Below, one piece after another: positions 55,367 through 61,870 of a stretch of DNA of 61,870 nucleotides (within the stretch, counting starts at the first letter, position 1; every line of letters begins with the position of its first letter). The translations under genes were made by a program, and so were the position numbers. The DNA comes from a virus: positions 1-61,870 of IMG/VR virus record IMGVR_UViG_3300042885_000276. One strand, 5' to 3'. Under the pieces are notes generated by a model, which saw only the letters and a program-made list of their open reading frames with translations, was not told where the DNA came from and searched no databases.

Positions 55367-56169
55367 TGTTGTTTCTGAGCCTCCACGATAATCTTCGGCC
55401 AATTTTGGCAAAAGTCGAAAATTGTAGATGCCCTAACAAAAGCTGGGCAAAACTTGTCTTTTGATCGCTCCCAGCACCAAGAAACAATGTGGATCAGTTC
55501 TTGGATGTCTTTATCACAGATGCGGAGGAATCCTTGAAGCTGCTTGGCATCCTTTGGCTGGAAATAGTACTTTTCACCAAATGTCTTGATGTAGCCATCT
55601 GAATAGGCGGTGATGAATGGATGGAATCTGGGGTCTGCCGGAAGTGAAGGTCTGCCACGCCTTTTGGGTATTGGCATTGAAGAATTAAGCCTCAAAACCT
55701 CTCCGGCATTTATTGCCGGTAATGGTGTATTCTCTGATGTACTCTCTGTACATATAGTAGTTTGGCTAAAACAGCCTTCCAAGTTTGGCGTTTTTGTGCA
55801 TTCCAGTATGGCGCTTTCCGCCATACTGAGGGAATTAATTTTGGCAATATATGTCAGTTTAGCCTCTAAAGCACTCAAGTTGAGACGATAATAAAGCTGC
55901 GCTGGAATCCCAATTAATTTCTCCTCCCAGCAACCTAAATCCTTGAGATTTCTCCTAGCACTCTCCTGCTCACGTCGAGAGAGACACGTCTCCTCTTCCC
56001 ACTCTGCTTGAGTTTTATAAAACCATCCACCAGGGTCTTTTGTTCGACTGCTCCAGTAAAATGCCTGACTAAGCATCACACCAGCATTGACTGATCCTGC
56101 CATTTTTGCAAAAATTCGGTGGTATGCAATTGGCCTGTCTAAAAGTTGGATAAAAAGAGATTGATTCAT
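55363..56169 (-). CDS. Winged-helix replication initiator/helicase loader, 268 aa
   Basis: The N-terminal 110 residues are a winged-helix of the phage replication type: 'RPIAYHRIFAKMAGSVNAGV', 'MLSQAFYWSSRTKDPGGWFY' and 'WEEETCLSRREQESARRNLK' with 'LIGIPAQLYYRLNLSALEAK'. The C-terminal part (about 190-268) is basic and helical, as in helicase-loading proteins. The start at 56169 sits immediately after a structured leader with a T run. It overlaps the helicase gene. Confidence 0.8.
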   Translation of the reverse strand: MNQSLFIQLLDRPIAYHRIFAKMAGSVNAGVMLSQAFYWSSRTKDPGGWFYKTQAEWEEETCLSRREQESARRNLKDLGCWEEKLIGIPAQLYYRLNLSALEAKLTYIAKINSLSMAESAILECTKTPNLEGCFSQTTICTESTSENTPLPAINAGEVLRLNSSMPIPKRRGRPSLPADPRFHPFITAYSDGYIKTFGEKYYFQPKDAKQLQGFLRICDKDIQELIHIVSWCWERSKDKFCPAFVRASTIFDFCQNWPKIIVEAQKQQ

Positions 56170-56246
56170 AAAAACAAAAAGGCCGCTCAGGTTGCTCCCC
56201 CGGTTGCGGCCCGGTTTTACCCGGCGAGGAAGCGGCCTGAACGGCC
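56170..56246 (-). promoter_or_regulatory. Structured leader with terminator-like hairpin before the replication initiator
   Basis: Read leftward, GGCCGTTCAGG (56236-56246) can pair with CCTGAGCGGCC (56181-56191), one mismatch, closing a long imperfect hairpin. The 3' stem is followed by TTTTTGTTTTT and then the ATG at 56169. An inner GGCCGC (56206-56211) and the AGGCCGCT next to the outer arm compete for the same partner, so alternative folds are possible. This looks like an attenuator or operator directly controlling the initiator. Confidence 0.55.
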
Positions 56247-56340
56247 AATGATTGATAAAGCATCTGGTTCTATATGGACGCAACTCCCAAGAACTTCGAC
56301 ACACCAACGCTACTGCATCAAAAAATACAGTCAACAAAAA

Positions 56341-56715
56341 CTACCCAATCGCGGCCAGTTCTTCGTGTTGAGCCAGCACATTCTGCACATAGGCAATTTC
56401 CAAGGCTTCGCCAAATTGAGCTTCGAGTAGGCAATTGTAAAGCCTGTCTGCATCCTTGCGCGATTCGACCAGCTTACCACGCCATATATCCTCAATGCGG
56501 ATCAGTTGCGCCTGGAAGCTCTCCTGGCGTTCTTGAAGGCGTTGGTTTAACTCGGTGATCACCTCACCTATTTTGAGGCATTTAAGCTCCAATTCGGCAG
56601 ATTTCGTGATAAGACTGTTCCGTTCTAGTACAATTTTTCGGGCAAATTCTGTAGAAACCATGTATTTTTGAGAGAAAGCCATTTTCTCAGCCGCATCTGT
56701 CTCTGGTGTATTCAT
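56341..56715 (-). CDS. Coiled-coil protein, 124 aa
   Basis: Highly helical with strong heptads ('ITKSAELELKCLKIGEVITE', 'LNQRLQERQESFQAQLIRIE', 'ESRKDADRLYNCLLEAQFGE'). It starts 'NTPETDAAEKMAFSQKYMV', a start often seen in small phage ead/Ea22-like proteins of unknown role. It is followed downstream by the structured leader of the replication initiator. Confidence 0.6.
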   Translation of the reverse strand: MNTPETDAAEKMAFSQKYMVSTEFARKIVLERNSLITKSAELELKCLKIGEVITELNQRLQERQESFQAQLIRIEDIWRGKLVESRKDADRLYNCLLEAQFGEALEIAYVQNVLAQHEELAAIG

Positions 56716-56717
56716 AT

Positions 56718-56960
56718 TCAGTTATTGATAAAGTGTACGTCGATCTCTGCTGCGATGTCCTCAACCATGTCGTCCAGTGTATCGACAGCGCATTCCCAAA
56801 CTGCATCGCGCATCAATGGGTCGTAGCTGGCGATTTGAACGGCTAGCAGGTGAATGAGAACTTGTGTAGTCTCGTCCTTGGATGCCTTAGTGCTATTAAG
56901 TGTGCGAGCCAATTGATTGTGTAGGCGGCATTCCGCGGATGGTTGTTTTGAGTTTGCCAT
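56718..56960 (-). CDS. Hypothetical protein, 80 aa
   Basis: A helical acidic protein ('ECRLHNQLARTLNSTKASKD', 'LIHLLAVQIASYDPLMRDAV', 'WECAVDTLDDMVEDIAAEID'). Its start codon overlaps the resolvase stop (TAATG), so the two are translated together. No family recognised. Confidence 0.6.
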   Translation of the reverse strand: MANSKQPSAECRLHNQLARTLNSTKASKDETTQVLIHLLAVQIASYDPLMRDAVWECAVDTLDDMVEDIAAEIDVHFINN

Positions 56961-57409
56961 TATTTGATTGTTCTCCGGCAGTATTCAGCAATGAGCAGAC
57001 CGTCCGCAATTGCATGTGTAATCTTCAGATGTGGAAACAACTGCTGAGATTTGGCCTTGCTCACGTTCTTATCGCCTTTTGTTAAGCATCCAAGCTCTTT
57101 CTGCCATCTTTGTGGAGTGACGTAGGTGTATGGGATGCGTGCCGCAGTGAGTGCCATCTCTAGGTTTCCAAATCCACGTCCAAATTTGAAGGACGATGAA
57201 ACTCCCTGCCCCGGCATGGAATGCACAGATTCAAGACAACAGTGAATCGTGTCACGCTTAAAATCGTCTGGATTCCATTCATCAAACACTTCCCACAAAT
57301 CAGTCAGAGTCTCAGGCATTTTTACAGCCCAAGCCTTCGCTGGATTATTGTCAGGAATGAAGGCGATGCTACCAGACTGTCCTGGGTCCACTCCGATAGA
57401 CAGCTTCAT
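56960..57409 (-). CDS. RuvC-like Holliday junction resolvase, 149 aa
   Basis: An RNase H-like fold with the RuvC acidic residues: Asp8 in 'SIGVDPGQSGSIAF', Glu60 in 'CCLESVHSMPGQG' and Asp136 in 'HAIADGLLIAEY'. It resolves or debranches recombination and replication junctions before packaging. Size is close to phage RuvC-like proteins. It overlaps both neighbours, in the recombination operon with SSB, exonuclease and RecT. Confidence 0.85.
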   Translation of the reverse strand: MKLSIGVDPGQSGSIAFIPDNNPAKAWAVKMPETLTDLWEVFDEWNPDDFKRDTIHCCLESVHSMPGQGVSSSFKFGRGFGNLEMALTAARIPYTYVTPQRWQKELGCLTKGDKNVSKAKSQQLFPHLKITHAIADGLLIAEYCRRTIK

Positions 57410-57549
57410 GATCCCTCCATTTCTAATTCCATCACGCGAATCCTAGCCCACTCAATCCACTCGGATTCAGCCTTGCTGATTTCCTCTTTGCAGGAGTGAT
57501 AGACAATCGCATCGTCAAACAGTGCGATCTTTTCTTTGTTTGGATTCAT
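57406..57549 (-). CDS. Small acidic helical protein, 47 aa
   Basis: ATG at 57549 overlaps the upstream stop and TGA 57406-57408 overlaps the resolvase start (ATGA at both ends). The product is one or two charged helices (NPNKEKIALFDDAIVYHSCK, then SKAESEWIEWARIRVMELEM). Function unknown. Confidence 0.6.
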   Translation of the reverse strand: MNPNKEKIALFDDAIVYHSCKEEISKAESEWIEWARIRVMELEMEGS

Positions 57550-57740
57550 AGGTCGATCTCGTCTGTATTGAAATAATTACGCACGTTGCTACTTGGGTAT
57601 GCAGCATTGAGCAATGGAAACACCAAGTCCATAATTGTGGCTCGGCATGTCATGTCATCATCTGGAATCTCAATCGAGATCGTTGGTGATGGTATGCCTT
57701 CTCGCGGAGGATTGATTGTTGGTTCAAGAGTAAGTTTCAT
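57546..57740 (-). CDS. Hypothetical protein, 64 aa
   Basis: Strand-rich start ('LTLEPTINPPREGIPSPTIS') and a helical middle ('TCRATIMDLVFPLLNAAYPS'). Four-base overlap with the downstream tiny gene. A hairpin lies directly before the ATG. Unknown role. Confidence 0.5.
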   Translation of the reverse strand: MKLTLEPTINPPREGIPSPTISIEIPDDDMTCRATIMDLVFPLLNAAYPSSNVRNYFNTDEIDL

Positions 57741-57750
57741 ATAAAAAGTG

Positions 57751-57775
57751 TGGCCGATATTTTAACCCTCGGCCA
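57751..57775 (-). other. Hairpin before the 57740 start
   Basis: TGGCCGA (57751-57757) and TCGGCCA (57769-57775) form a 7-bp stem with an 11-base loop. Read leftward it is followed by CACACTTTTTAT and the ATG. It could be a weak terminator/attenuator after the SSB gene, similar in layout to the leader at 56170-56246. Confidence 0.45.
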
Positions 57776-57794
57776 ACGGGCTTGTTGATTTAGA

Positions 57795-58172
57795 TTACCA
57801 GGGAATATCAGTGGTATCTTCGTCCTTCATCAGTGGATGCTCTCTCGCTGGTGTTGCTGTTTTTGGAGCAGAACGAGATCCGCCATCGAAGATGAACTCC
57901 TTTCCATTGCCAATAAATGGAGTGTACTTTTTGGCTTGGCGTTCTTCCTTGGTGGTGCTCTCAGAGACACTGTGAGTTTTGCCAAACTTGTCTTCACCAT
58001 CACGGTTGCTTTTCACATCCAGGGATAGGTAGCACTTGCCATTTGCATGTGCGTTGATGCGGCTCTCTGGGATGCAGATCGCGACATACTCTTTGCCGTC
58101 TTTTCCGGTGATTTTCTTTGCGCCCTGAAGAGCGAGAAGGTCGAAACTGATGTTGATTGTGCTATTTGCCAT
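57795..58172 (-). CDS. Single-stranded DNA-binding protein, 125 aa
   Basis: The N-terminal 80 residues form an OB-like strand pattern ('INISFDLLALQGAKKITGKD', 'YVAICIPESRINAHANGKCY', 'SLDVKSNRDGEDKFGKTH'). The C-terminus is a polar linker ending in the acidic tip DEDTTDIPW, the DxIPF-type tail that SSBs use to bind partner proteins (here Trp in place of Phe). Position in the recombination operon supports the call. Confidence 0.75.
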   Translation of the reverse strand: MANSTINISFDLLALQGAKKITGKDGKEYVAICIPESRINAHANGKCYLSLDVKSNRDGEDKFGKTHSVSESTTKEERQAKKYTPFIGNGKEFIFDGGSRSAPKTATPAREHPLMKDEDTTDIPW

Positions 58173-58181
58173 ATTGTTGTG

Positions 58182-58814
58182 TTATTTTGATTTACATTTA
58201 GCTCTTTTTCTGTGTGAGCAGTTGTCGCATAATCCATGACGAACGTGCTTACAAGATGTGGTTCCGCATTGGATGCAATTTTTGTGTTTTCTTGACCACT
58301 GTCCACATGTTTTGTGAAGTGTTGCGTGCTGAGATTGCGTCATAACTTCAAGATTCTCTATACTATCGCCAGTGCAATCTCCGTTTTTATGATGAATGAT
58401 CTCATTCGGCAATAAATACCTACCAAGATGATTCTCCATAACTAATCTGTATCGCAATACATGCGATCCTCCAGAGTGAGATGGATATGGATGGTTTGGA
58501 GTATAAATCAGCGTTCTGTTATCATGTATTTTAATTTCTCCACCTTTCCACTTTGGATTATAAGATCCAGTTTTGCAGTTAATTGGCCTATCTGCTTGCA
58601 AGTTTCCATTATTCTTTAGTCGTTGGTAATGAGGTCCACACAATCCACGATTAGCTACTTTTCTTTGGCAATTTCTAATTGGGCATGCTTCTCCTTTTTT
58701 GCGATAGCCATCTTCTTTGCTTGCTCGGTTGTCAGAGTTCTTTTGGATTTCTTCCCACCAATCGAACCCATTGACGCCAAGTATTTTTTGATTTCTTGAT
58801 TCATTTAAATTCAT
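58182..58814 (-). CDS. HNH endonuclease with zinc modules, 210 aa
   Basis: The N-terminus has 'CPIRNCQRKVANRGLCGPHY', a Cys/His zinc site. The centre has the HNH core 'EIIHHKNGDCTGDSIENLEV' followed by 'MTQSQHATLHK'. The C-terminus has another Cys cluster ('CIQCGTTSCKHVRHGLCDNC'). A homing-type nuclease inserted between SSB and exonuclease genes. Codons are more AT-rich than its neighbours. Confidence 0.85.
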   Translation of the reverse strand: MNLNESRNQKILGVNGFDWWEEIQKNSDNRASKEDGYRKKGEACPIRNCQRKVANRGLCGPHYQRLKNNGNLQADRPINCKTGSYNPKWKGGEIKIHDNRTLIYTPNHPYPSHSGGSHVLRYRLVMENHLGRYLLPNEIIHHKNGDCTGDSIENLEVMTQSQHATLHKTCGQWSRKHKNCIQCGTTSCKHVRHGLCDNCSHRKRAKCKSK

Positions 58815-58841
58815 AATTGACTACCAATAAACGTAAGCCGT

Positions 58842-59639
58842 TTACGTTGCAAGCCATTTCTTTTTCTCCCATACAGGAATATCCAAACTGAGTACTCCCT
58901 TAGAATATCCAGGCCAATTTCCAGTAGCAAGACAAGTCGAGTATGTGTCAATGCAGCGATTCATCTGTGCCCTTCCAATTTCTAAAGCCTCTTCCGGTGG
59001 TTGATAAAAAACAACATCGTGAGGCTCTTGTGTCTCTACAACCATCCATAGCCATAATGGTGGCTCCTCTAAACCCAGTTCTAATGCTAGAAGAGTTTGA
59101 TACCAAGCGCATTGAGCCGTATATTTTAGTCCAAATACCTTTCGACCAAAATCATCTGGGTCGGCTGATGATGTAGTTTTTAGGTCCAGTATCATAGGCT
59201 TACCACTTTCATCCTGGCCGTATGCGTCAAGCCGCCCCTTGATCTCGACGCCCTTGTAATTGTTCACAATGCCTACTTCGCGCTGCTTGCACAGGTTGAG
59301 CATGTATTGAGCGTCAGGGCTATTGCGGACAGCCTCAACAGTGCGGACAACTGTTGCATGCTCAGCCAGAGACAGGATGGTCATGCCAGCGTGTTTATCG
59401 CGCCATGCCTTGCCCTCTTTGGTCCGAAGATCAATATCAACAGGCTTAACGGTATGGCTGTATGGTTTGCCTTCGAGCACAGTTTCGTGAACGATGGTTC
59501 CAATAGTCATCTCAATTGAAGGCTCAAATGTCTTTTTGAGCGATGACTGATAATGCTTTGGGGACTTGAGGATGGTCTTTAGGCTACTGAAATTAGCAGC
59601 CGGATGCGACCTATAAGTTTGTTCGTCTAGGATAATCAT
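58842..59639 (-). CDS. PD-(D/E)XK exonuclease (RecE/YqaJ-like), 265 aa
   Basis: This degrades one strand of double-stranded ends so that the partner annealing protein can act. The motif 'GRLDAYG' (Asp138) and 'ILDLKTTSSA' (Asp152, Lys154) form the PD-(D/E)XK core, with Glu121 in 'REVGIVNNY' and His51 in 'GTIVHETVLEG'. The C-terminal helices are typical of the RecE-like phage family. It overlaps the RecT gene start-stop by 4 bases, a standard pair. Confidence 0.85.
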   Translation of the reverse strand: MIILDEQTYRSHPAANFSSLKTILKSPKHYQSSLKKTFEPSIEMTIGTIVHETVLEGKPYSHTVKPVDIDLRTKEGKAWRDKHAGMTILSLAEHATVVRTVEAVRNSPDAQYMLNLCKQREVGIVNNYKGVEIKGRLDAYGQDESGKPMILDLKTTSSADPDDFGRKVFGLKYTAQCAWYQTLLALELGLEEPPLWLWMVVETQEPHDVVFYQPPEEALEIGRAQMNRCIDTYSTCLATGNWPGYSKGVLSLDIPVWEKKKWLAT

Positions 59640-60373
59640 TCTGCCACCTCCTGCATCGAAGGAAGCGCAAGGCTTGCGGTTGGTTTTGGGGTTATGTCGC
59701 GCTCAAGAACGACATCGCCATCTTTCTCGATGTGCTCTGCGATTTCACTAGCAAGCGGCAGCAGTTTGCACAGTCGGCGCAAACTTGTCTTCTTCGCCAT
59801 TTCGCCGTAATCCGTAGCCCATGGACCAGAGTTACCAGAGCGTGAACGCTTGCGGATAGCATCAACCTCATCCTTTGTCATGGTAGCGGTTTGAGTTTCG
59901 CCAGACTTGAGAACGGCTTCTGCATATACAGCTTGGATTTCTCCACGAGGTTTACGCCACTCGACCTTGTGCGTGATTTTGCCATTTTCCCATACGAACT
60001 CATCATTCTCACAAACGAGTTCAGAGCGAATGCTGACAACATCGCCGGAGCGACGAACAAGCTCGATCATGCCCATATATGACAAAATCAGAGTGCATTC
60101 AGATCCGTAAGGAATCAGATAGGCACGTCGTCCATCTGGCTCAAGACCTGCGGCAGAAAGGTCTAGCAAGCATTTGAATAGACTTGCCTGAGTGCAATCC
60201 TGCAACTTTGGTGTTCGCTGCAATGCTGTGAGAGCAATGCGCGAGAACCGCTCAGGAGTCATGTGCTTTGGCAGCGCCAATGCTACTTGCTCGCGGAACT
60301 TTTCTCCGCCGATCATCTCTTTGAGAGTCGGTTGCTTAATCGTTGGTTTTGTTTCTGTATTGTTGTCGCTCAT
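59636..60373 (-). CDS. recT: RecT-family single-strand annealing protein, 245 aa
   Basis: The core 'ALPKHMTPERFSRIALTALQ', 'ASLFKCLLDLSAAGLEPDGR' with 'AYLIPYGSECTLILSYMGMI' and 'ELVRRSG', and 'VEWRKPRGEIQAVYAEAVLK', is the RecT signature. The C-terminal part has 'RKRSRSGNSGPWATDYGEMA'. It binds single strands made by the adjacent exonuclease and anneals them. Length is close to the E. coli Rac RecT. Confidence 0.9.
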   Translation of the reverse strand: MSDNNTETKPTIKQPTLKEMIGGEKFREQVALALPKHMTPERFSRIALTALQRTPKLQDCTQASLFKCLLDLSAAGLEPDGRRAYLIPYGSECTLILSYMGMIELVRRSGDVVSIRSELVCENDEFVWENGKITHKVEWRKPRGEIQAVYAEAVLKSGETQTATMTKDEVDAIRKRSRSGNSGPWATDYGEMAKKTSLRRLCKLLPLASEIAEHIEKDGDVVLERDITPKPTASLALPSMQEVAE

Positions 60374-60396
60374 GTGTTTTGTATGTGGGTGAGAAA

Positions 60397-60558
60397 TTAA
60401 CTGAACCTAAGTTTTAATGCGGCAATAATGCTTTTCCAGTTATCCGGTTTGCGCTTTGGAAATGGATGGTTAGTGCGGCCAATGACTGGCATGGTGCCAA
60501 CATCAATGCCGAGGTAATCAAGTGCGGCGATGACGCCAGGAGTGCGATCTACATTCAT
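60397..60558 (-). CDS. Small hypothetical protein, 53 aa
   Basis: ATG 60558 overlaps the upstream stop (ATGA). The product 'VDRTPGVIAALDYLGIDVGT', 'MPVIGRTNHPFPKRKPDNW' and 'SIIAALKLRFS' is a short alpha/beta-looking protein with a Pro/Lys-rich turn. Family unknown. Confidence 0.5.
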   Translation of the reverse strand: MNVDRTPGVIAALDYLGIDVGTMPVIGRTNHPFPKRKPDNWKSIIAALKLRFS

Positions 60559-60905
60559 GCCAGTTTTCCGTGCATATATTCGCGGCTCGCGTTGTAAGCC
60601 ATCTTCAATTCGACGGCTTTGCCAATGTCGATGCCACGTGCTTTAGACGAATCCAAAACACGGATAATGATGTCTGCGAATTCTTCTTCTTCGCAGGTAA
60701 GCGGGCAATCTTTGTCGCACTGGCTTTCAAGGTGGCCCTTGCGTGCTGCCTCCCAAAGTTCGCTCACTTCTCCGTGAAGGTTTGCTGTCCATTTGGAGTA
60801 GAGTTCGACGGAAGAGTATTCGTAATCCGCGTCATGGAATCCCTTGTCTGATGCGTTTTTATAGGCTGCATCGGCCAGTTCATTTAGTGCTTCTCTTGTA
60901 TTCAT
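60555..60905 (-). CDS. MazG-like nucleotide pyrophosphohydrolase, 116 aa
   Basis: An all-helical protein with MazG-type acidic residues: Glu46 and Glu49 in 'LHGEVSELWEAARKG', then 'EEEEFADIIIRVLDSSKARG' (Glu73-75, Asp78), the two metal-binding helices. These enzymes hydrolyse nucleoside triphosphates or alarmones; in phages they may affect host nucleotide pools or stress signals. 'KMAYNASR' ends the fold. The gene is in the leftward early operon. Confidence 0.75.
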   Translation of the reverse strand: MNTREALNELADAAYKNASDKGFHDADYEYSSVELYSKWTANLHGEVSELWEAARKGHLESQCDKDCPLTCEEEEFADIIIRVLDSSKARGIDIGKAVELKMAYNASREYMHGKLA

Positions 60906-60929
60906 ATTTTATCGGGTTGAGTTGTAATG

Positions 60930-61148
60930 TTAGTCCGATTTGTCCGCTTTGTCCAGTTGCTTTTTCGGCGCTTTTAACGATTGCAAATATTCCACAATTG
61001 TTGGCACCGTTTCTTTGCGCGGCTTCACTTTGCCACTGGCCCATTCGTAAAGGCGCTGGCGATCAGTTCCGATCAGTCGAGCCATTTTAGTTGCTGATCC
61101 GTGCGGACCTTCATCAAGGTGTTTTTTGAGTAGTGCTGCGAGGTTCAT
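60930..61148 (-). CDS. Small helix-turn-helix protein, 72 aa
   Basis: Residues 5-60 read as an HTH of the Cro/YdaS type: 'ALLKKHLDEGPHGSATKMAR', 'LIGTDRQRLYEWASGKVKPR' with 'PTIVEYLQSLK'. The tail is a Lys/Asp repeat (DKADKSD) coded by GGACAAA-type repeats that contain the AAAGCGGACA motif found in the divergent control region. It may bind that motif or simply encode it. Confidence 0.65.
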   Translation of the reverse strand: MNLAALLKKHLDEGPHGSATKMARLIGTDRQRLYEWASGKVKPRKETVPTIVEYLQSLKAPKKQLDKADKSD

Positions 61149-61153
61149 ATTTT

Positions 61154-61375
61154 TTAGTGTGTTGCGAGATATTCGAGAGATTCCATACACTCAGGCTCAC
61201 GAGCGGCCCAGCGCATGATGATGGCTTTCATGGTGCCGATTTTGGCGACTCTTCGGGAAGCTCCGTCTTTGTATTGTTTTGCGGCGCTTTCAAGAATGGT
61301 TTCGAGCAGTTTTTCGGCTCGTTCATATCGTTCGGTGAATGTCGTCACCAGTTCTGGGTCTGCTTCGGTTGTCAT
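61154..61375 (-). CDS. Hypothetical protein, 73 aa
   Basis: A helical protein ('PELVTTFTERYERAEKLLET', 'ESAAKQYKDGASRRVAKIGT', 'AIIMRWAAREPECMESLEYL'). ATG 61375 follows 'aacaacccaaaat', the A-rich leader type. The family is not recognised; a small regulator is possible. Confidence 0.55.
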   Translation of the reverse strand: MTTEADPELVTTFTERYERAEKLLETILESAAKQYKDGASRRVAKIGTMKAIIMRWAAREPECMESLEYLATH

Positions 61376-61397
61376 ATTTTGGGTTGTTAACTTTGGT

Positions 61398-61412
61398 CTA
61401 ATCGTCCGTTTT
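61398..61412 (-). promoter_or_regulatory. AAAACGGACGATTAG motif upstream of the 61375 gene
   Basis: This 15-bp element on the reverse strand lies 23 bases before ATG 61375. It matches AAAACGGACGTATAG near 53428-53442 and AAAGCGGACAGTTAG at 2203-2217 at most positions. Its repeated occurrence before genes suggests a regulator site or promoter part. Confidence 0.4.
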
Positions 61413-61446
61413 GTGCAAATGGTTTTTCGGCCCTTAGAAATGATTT

Positions 61447-61593
61447 TCACGGCTCCTGCCACCAGGGCTTGAGCTTGGCGAGTTTGCGGTCTTCCGCCTC
61501 GCGTCTTTCCTGCGCTTGCCGCGCTTCCTGCTCCCGCTGGCGCTGTGCTAGGAGAGCGAAGAAAGCGGCGAGCTTGTCGGTGTTTGCGGTCAT
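61447..61593 (-). CDS. Small charged helical protein, 48 aa
   Basis: ATG 61593 to TGA 61447-61449. Almost all one charged helix: 'TANTDKLAAFFALLAQRQRE' then 'QEARQAQERREAEDRKLAKL' and a short end 'KPWWQEP'. The leader is A-rich (aaaaataacacaaaaac). It would lie just downstream of the small gene in the terminal repeat on the circle. Unknown role. Confidence 0.5.
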   Translation of the reverse strand: MTANTDKLAAFFALLAQRQREQEARQAQERREAEDRKLAKLKPWWQEP

Positions 61594-61619
61594 GGTCGTG
61601 CGTTTTTGTGTTATTTTTG

Positions 61620-61870
61620 GTGATTTTATCCAGCCACGCTGGCGTACCCGTCTCGCGCCTCCTGTGCGTACTCGTTAGCGTACCATTCCCAACATTCCGG
61701 CCCGCTCTCAGGCCAACAGCGCCTTGCTTTTTCGTACTCACGTTCCAGATTGCAGACGTGTCTAATCCTCTCGGCTCCACGCAGGTTTCAATCGTTTTCA
61801 TGTTGCTTTTAGTTTGGTTTCTCGGCGCATAATCGCGCCCTCTTGCCATCTTGGCGGCTGGCGATGCCGC
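61620..61870. repeat. Terminal direct repeat, right copy
   Basis: Same sequence as bases 1-252, lacking one C (61745-61746 against 126-128). It is best read as the overlap left at the join of a circular assembly. The single difference falls in a short homopolymer, where sequencing errors are common. Confidence 0.95.
61626..61801 (-). pseudogene. Frameshifted copy of the 7-183 gene
   Basis: The same gene as at 7-183, with ATG at 61801. The one-base deletion at 61745-61746 changes the frame after about 19 codons, so the original stop at 61626-61628 is no longer reached in frame. It is almost certainly the same locus as the left copy on a closed circle, so the break is more likely an assembly or read error than a real pseudogene. 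Confidence 0.7.

Noticed and set aside
61626-61801. A true second, decayed copy of the small terminal gene
   Set aside because: The copy is explained by the assembly overlap, and the single difference is in a homopolymer run, so a separate pseudogene is unlikely.
1-61870. CRISPR array, integrase or attachment site
   Set aside because: No regularly spaced direct repeats, no recombinase signature and no tRNA-like att sequence were found on either strand.

Overview
This window is an essentially complete genome of a tailed double-stranded DNA phage, most likely short-tailed (podovirus-like). The first 252 and last 251 bases are the same sequence apart from one base, so the contig closes into a circle of about 61.6 kb, or the unit is bounded by a short direct terminal repeat. 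Phage hallmarks are a portal, scaffold, major capsid protein, large terminase, tail fibre genes, a lysis region and a phage-type recombination and replication set. I see no integrase, attachment site, DNA polymerase, RNA polymerase, tRNA or CRISPR array. The lack of an integrase suggests a lytic lifestyle, but a lone XRE-type regulator is present. Ribosome binding sites of Shine-Dalgarno type are largely missing. Many starts instead follow A-rich leaders ending in forms such as aaaatATG, which suggests a host that does not rely on Shine-Dalgarno pairing. The host itself cannot be named from the sequence.

Layout. Leftward genes run from a divergent control region (2143-2278) down to position 7, across the contig join, and on from 61593 to 52272. 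This early/replication arm carries small unknown genes, two HTH or MazG-type genes, a RecT annealing protein with a PD-(D/E)XK exonuclease, an SSB, a RuvC-like resolvase, a winged-helix replication initiator, a DnaB-type helicase and two HNH endonucleases. The rightward arm (2279-52271) begins with a putative small terminase gene and a G-rich noncoding stretch. Next come a C5 cytosine methyltransferase gene with a second long protein coded in another frame of the same DNA, a run of accessory genes, and a SAM methyltransferase with two glycosyltransferase-like genes. The head module follows (portal, scaffold, an inserted HNH gene, capsid), then tail fibre and receptor-binding proteins (20330-24926). 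A lysis-type region (24960-28871) holds several membrane and peptidase-like proteins and a CHAP endolysin. The large terminase comes next, flanked by short reverse-strand islands. The last part holds tail and virion proteins interleaved with a second methyltransferase/glycosyltransferase cluster, and ends with a set of virion proteins leading to a 3170-residue polyvalent protein (42118-51630).

How the parts fit. The leftward arm would replicate and recombine the genome. The rightward arm modifies DNA and perhaps the virion or cell surface with sugars, builds the head, packages DNA, lyses the cell and makes an ejected internal protein with a metallopeptidase-like and an ADP-ribosyltransferase-like domain. 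The most striking observation is the dual-coded methyltransferase locus at 3271-4398. Others are the mosaic giant virion protein, a structured leader that could act as an attenuator directly before the replication initiator, a recurring AAARCGGACR motif in control regions, and a mucin-like Thr/Ser-rich virion protein.
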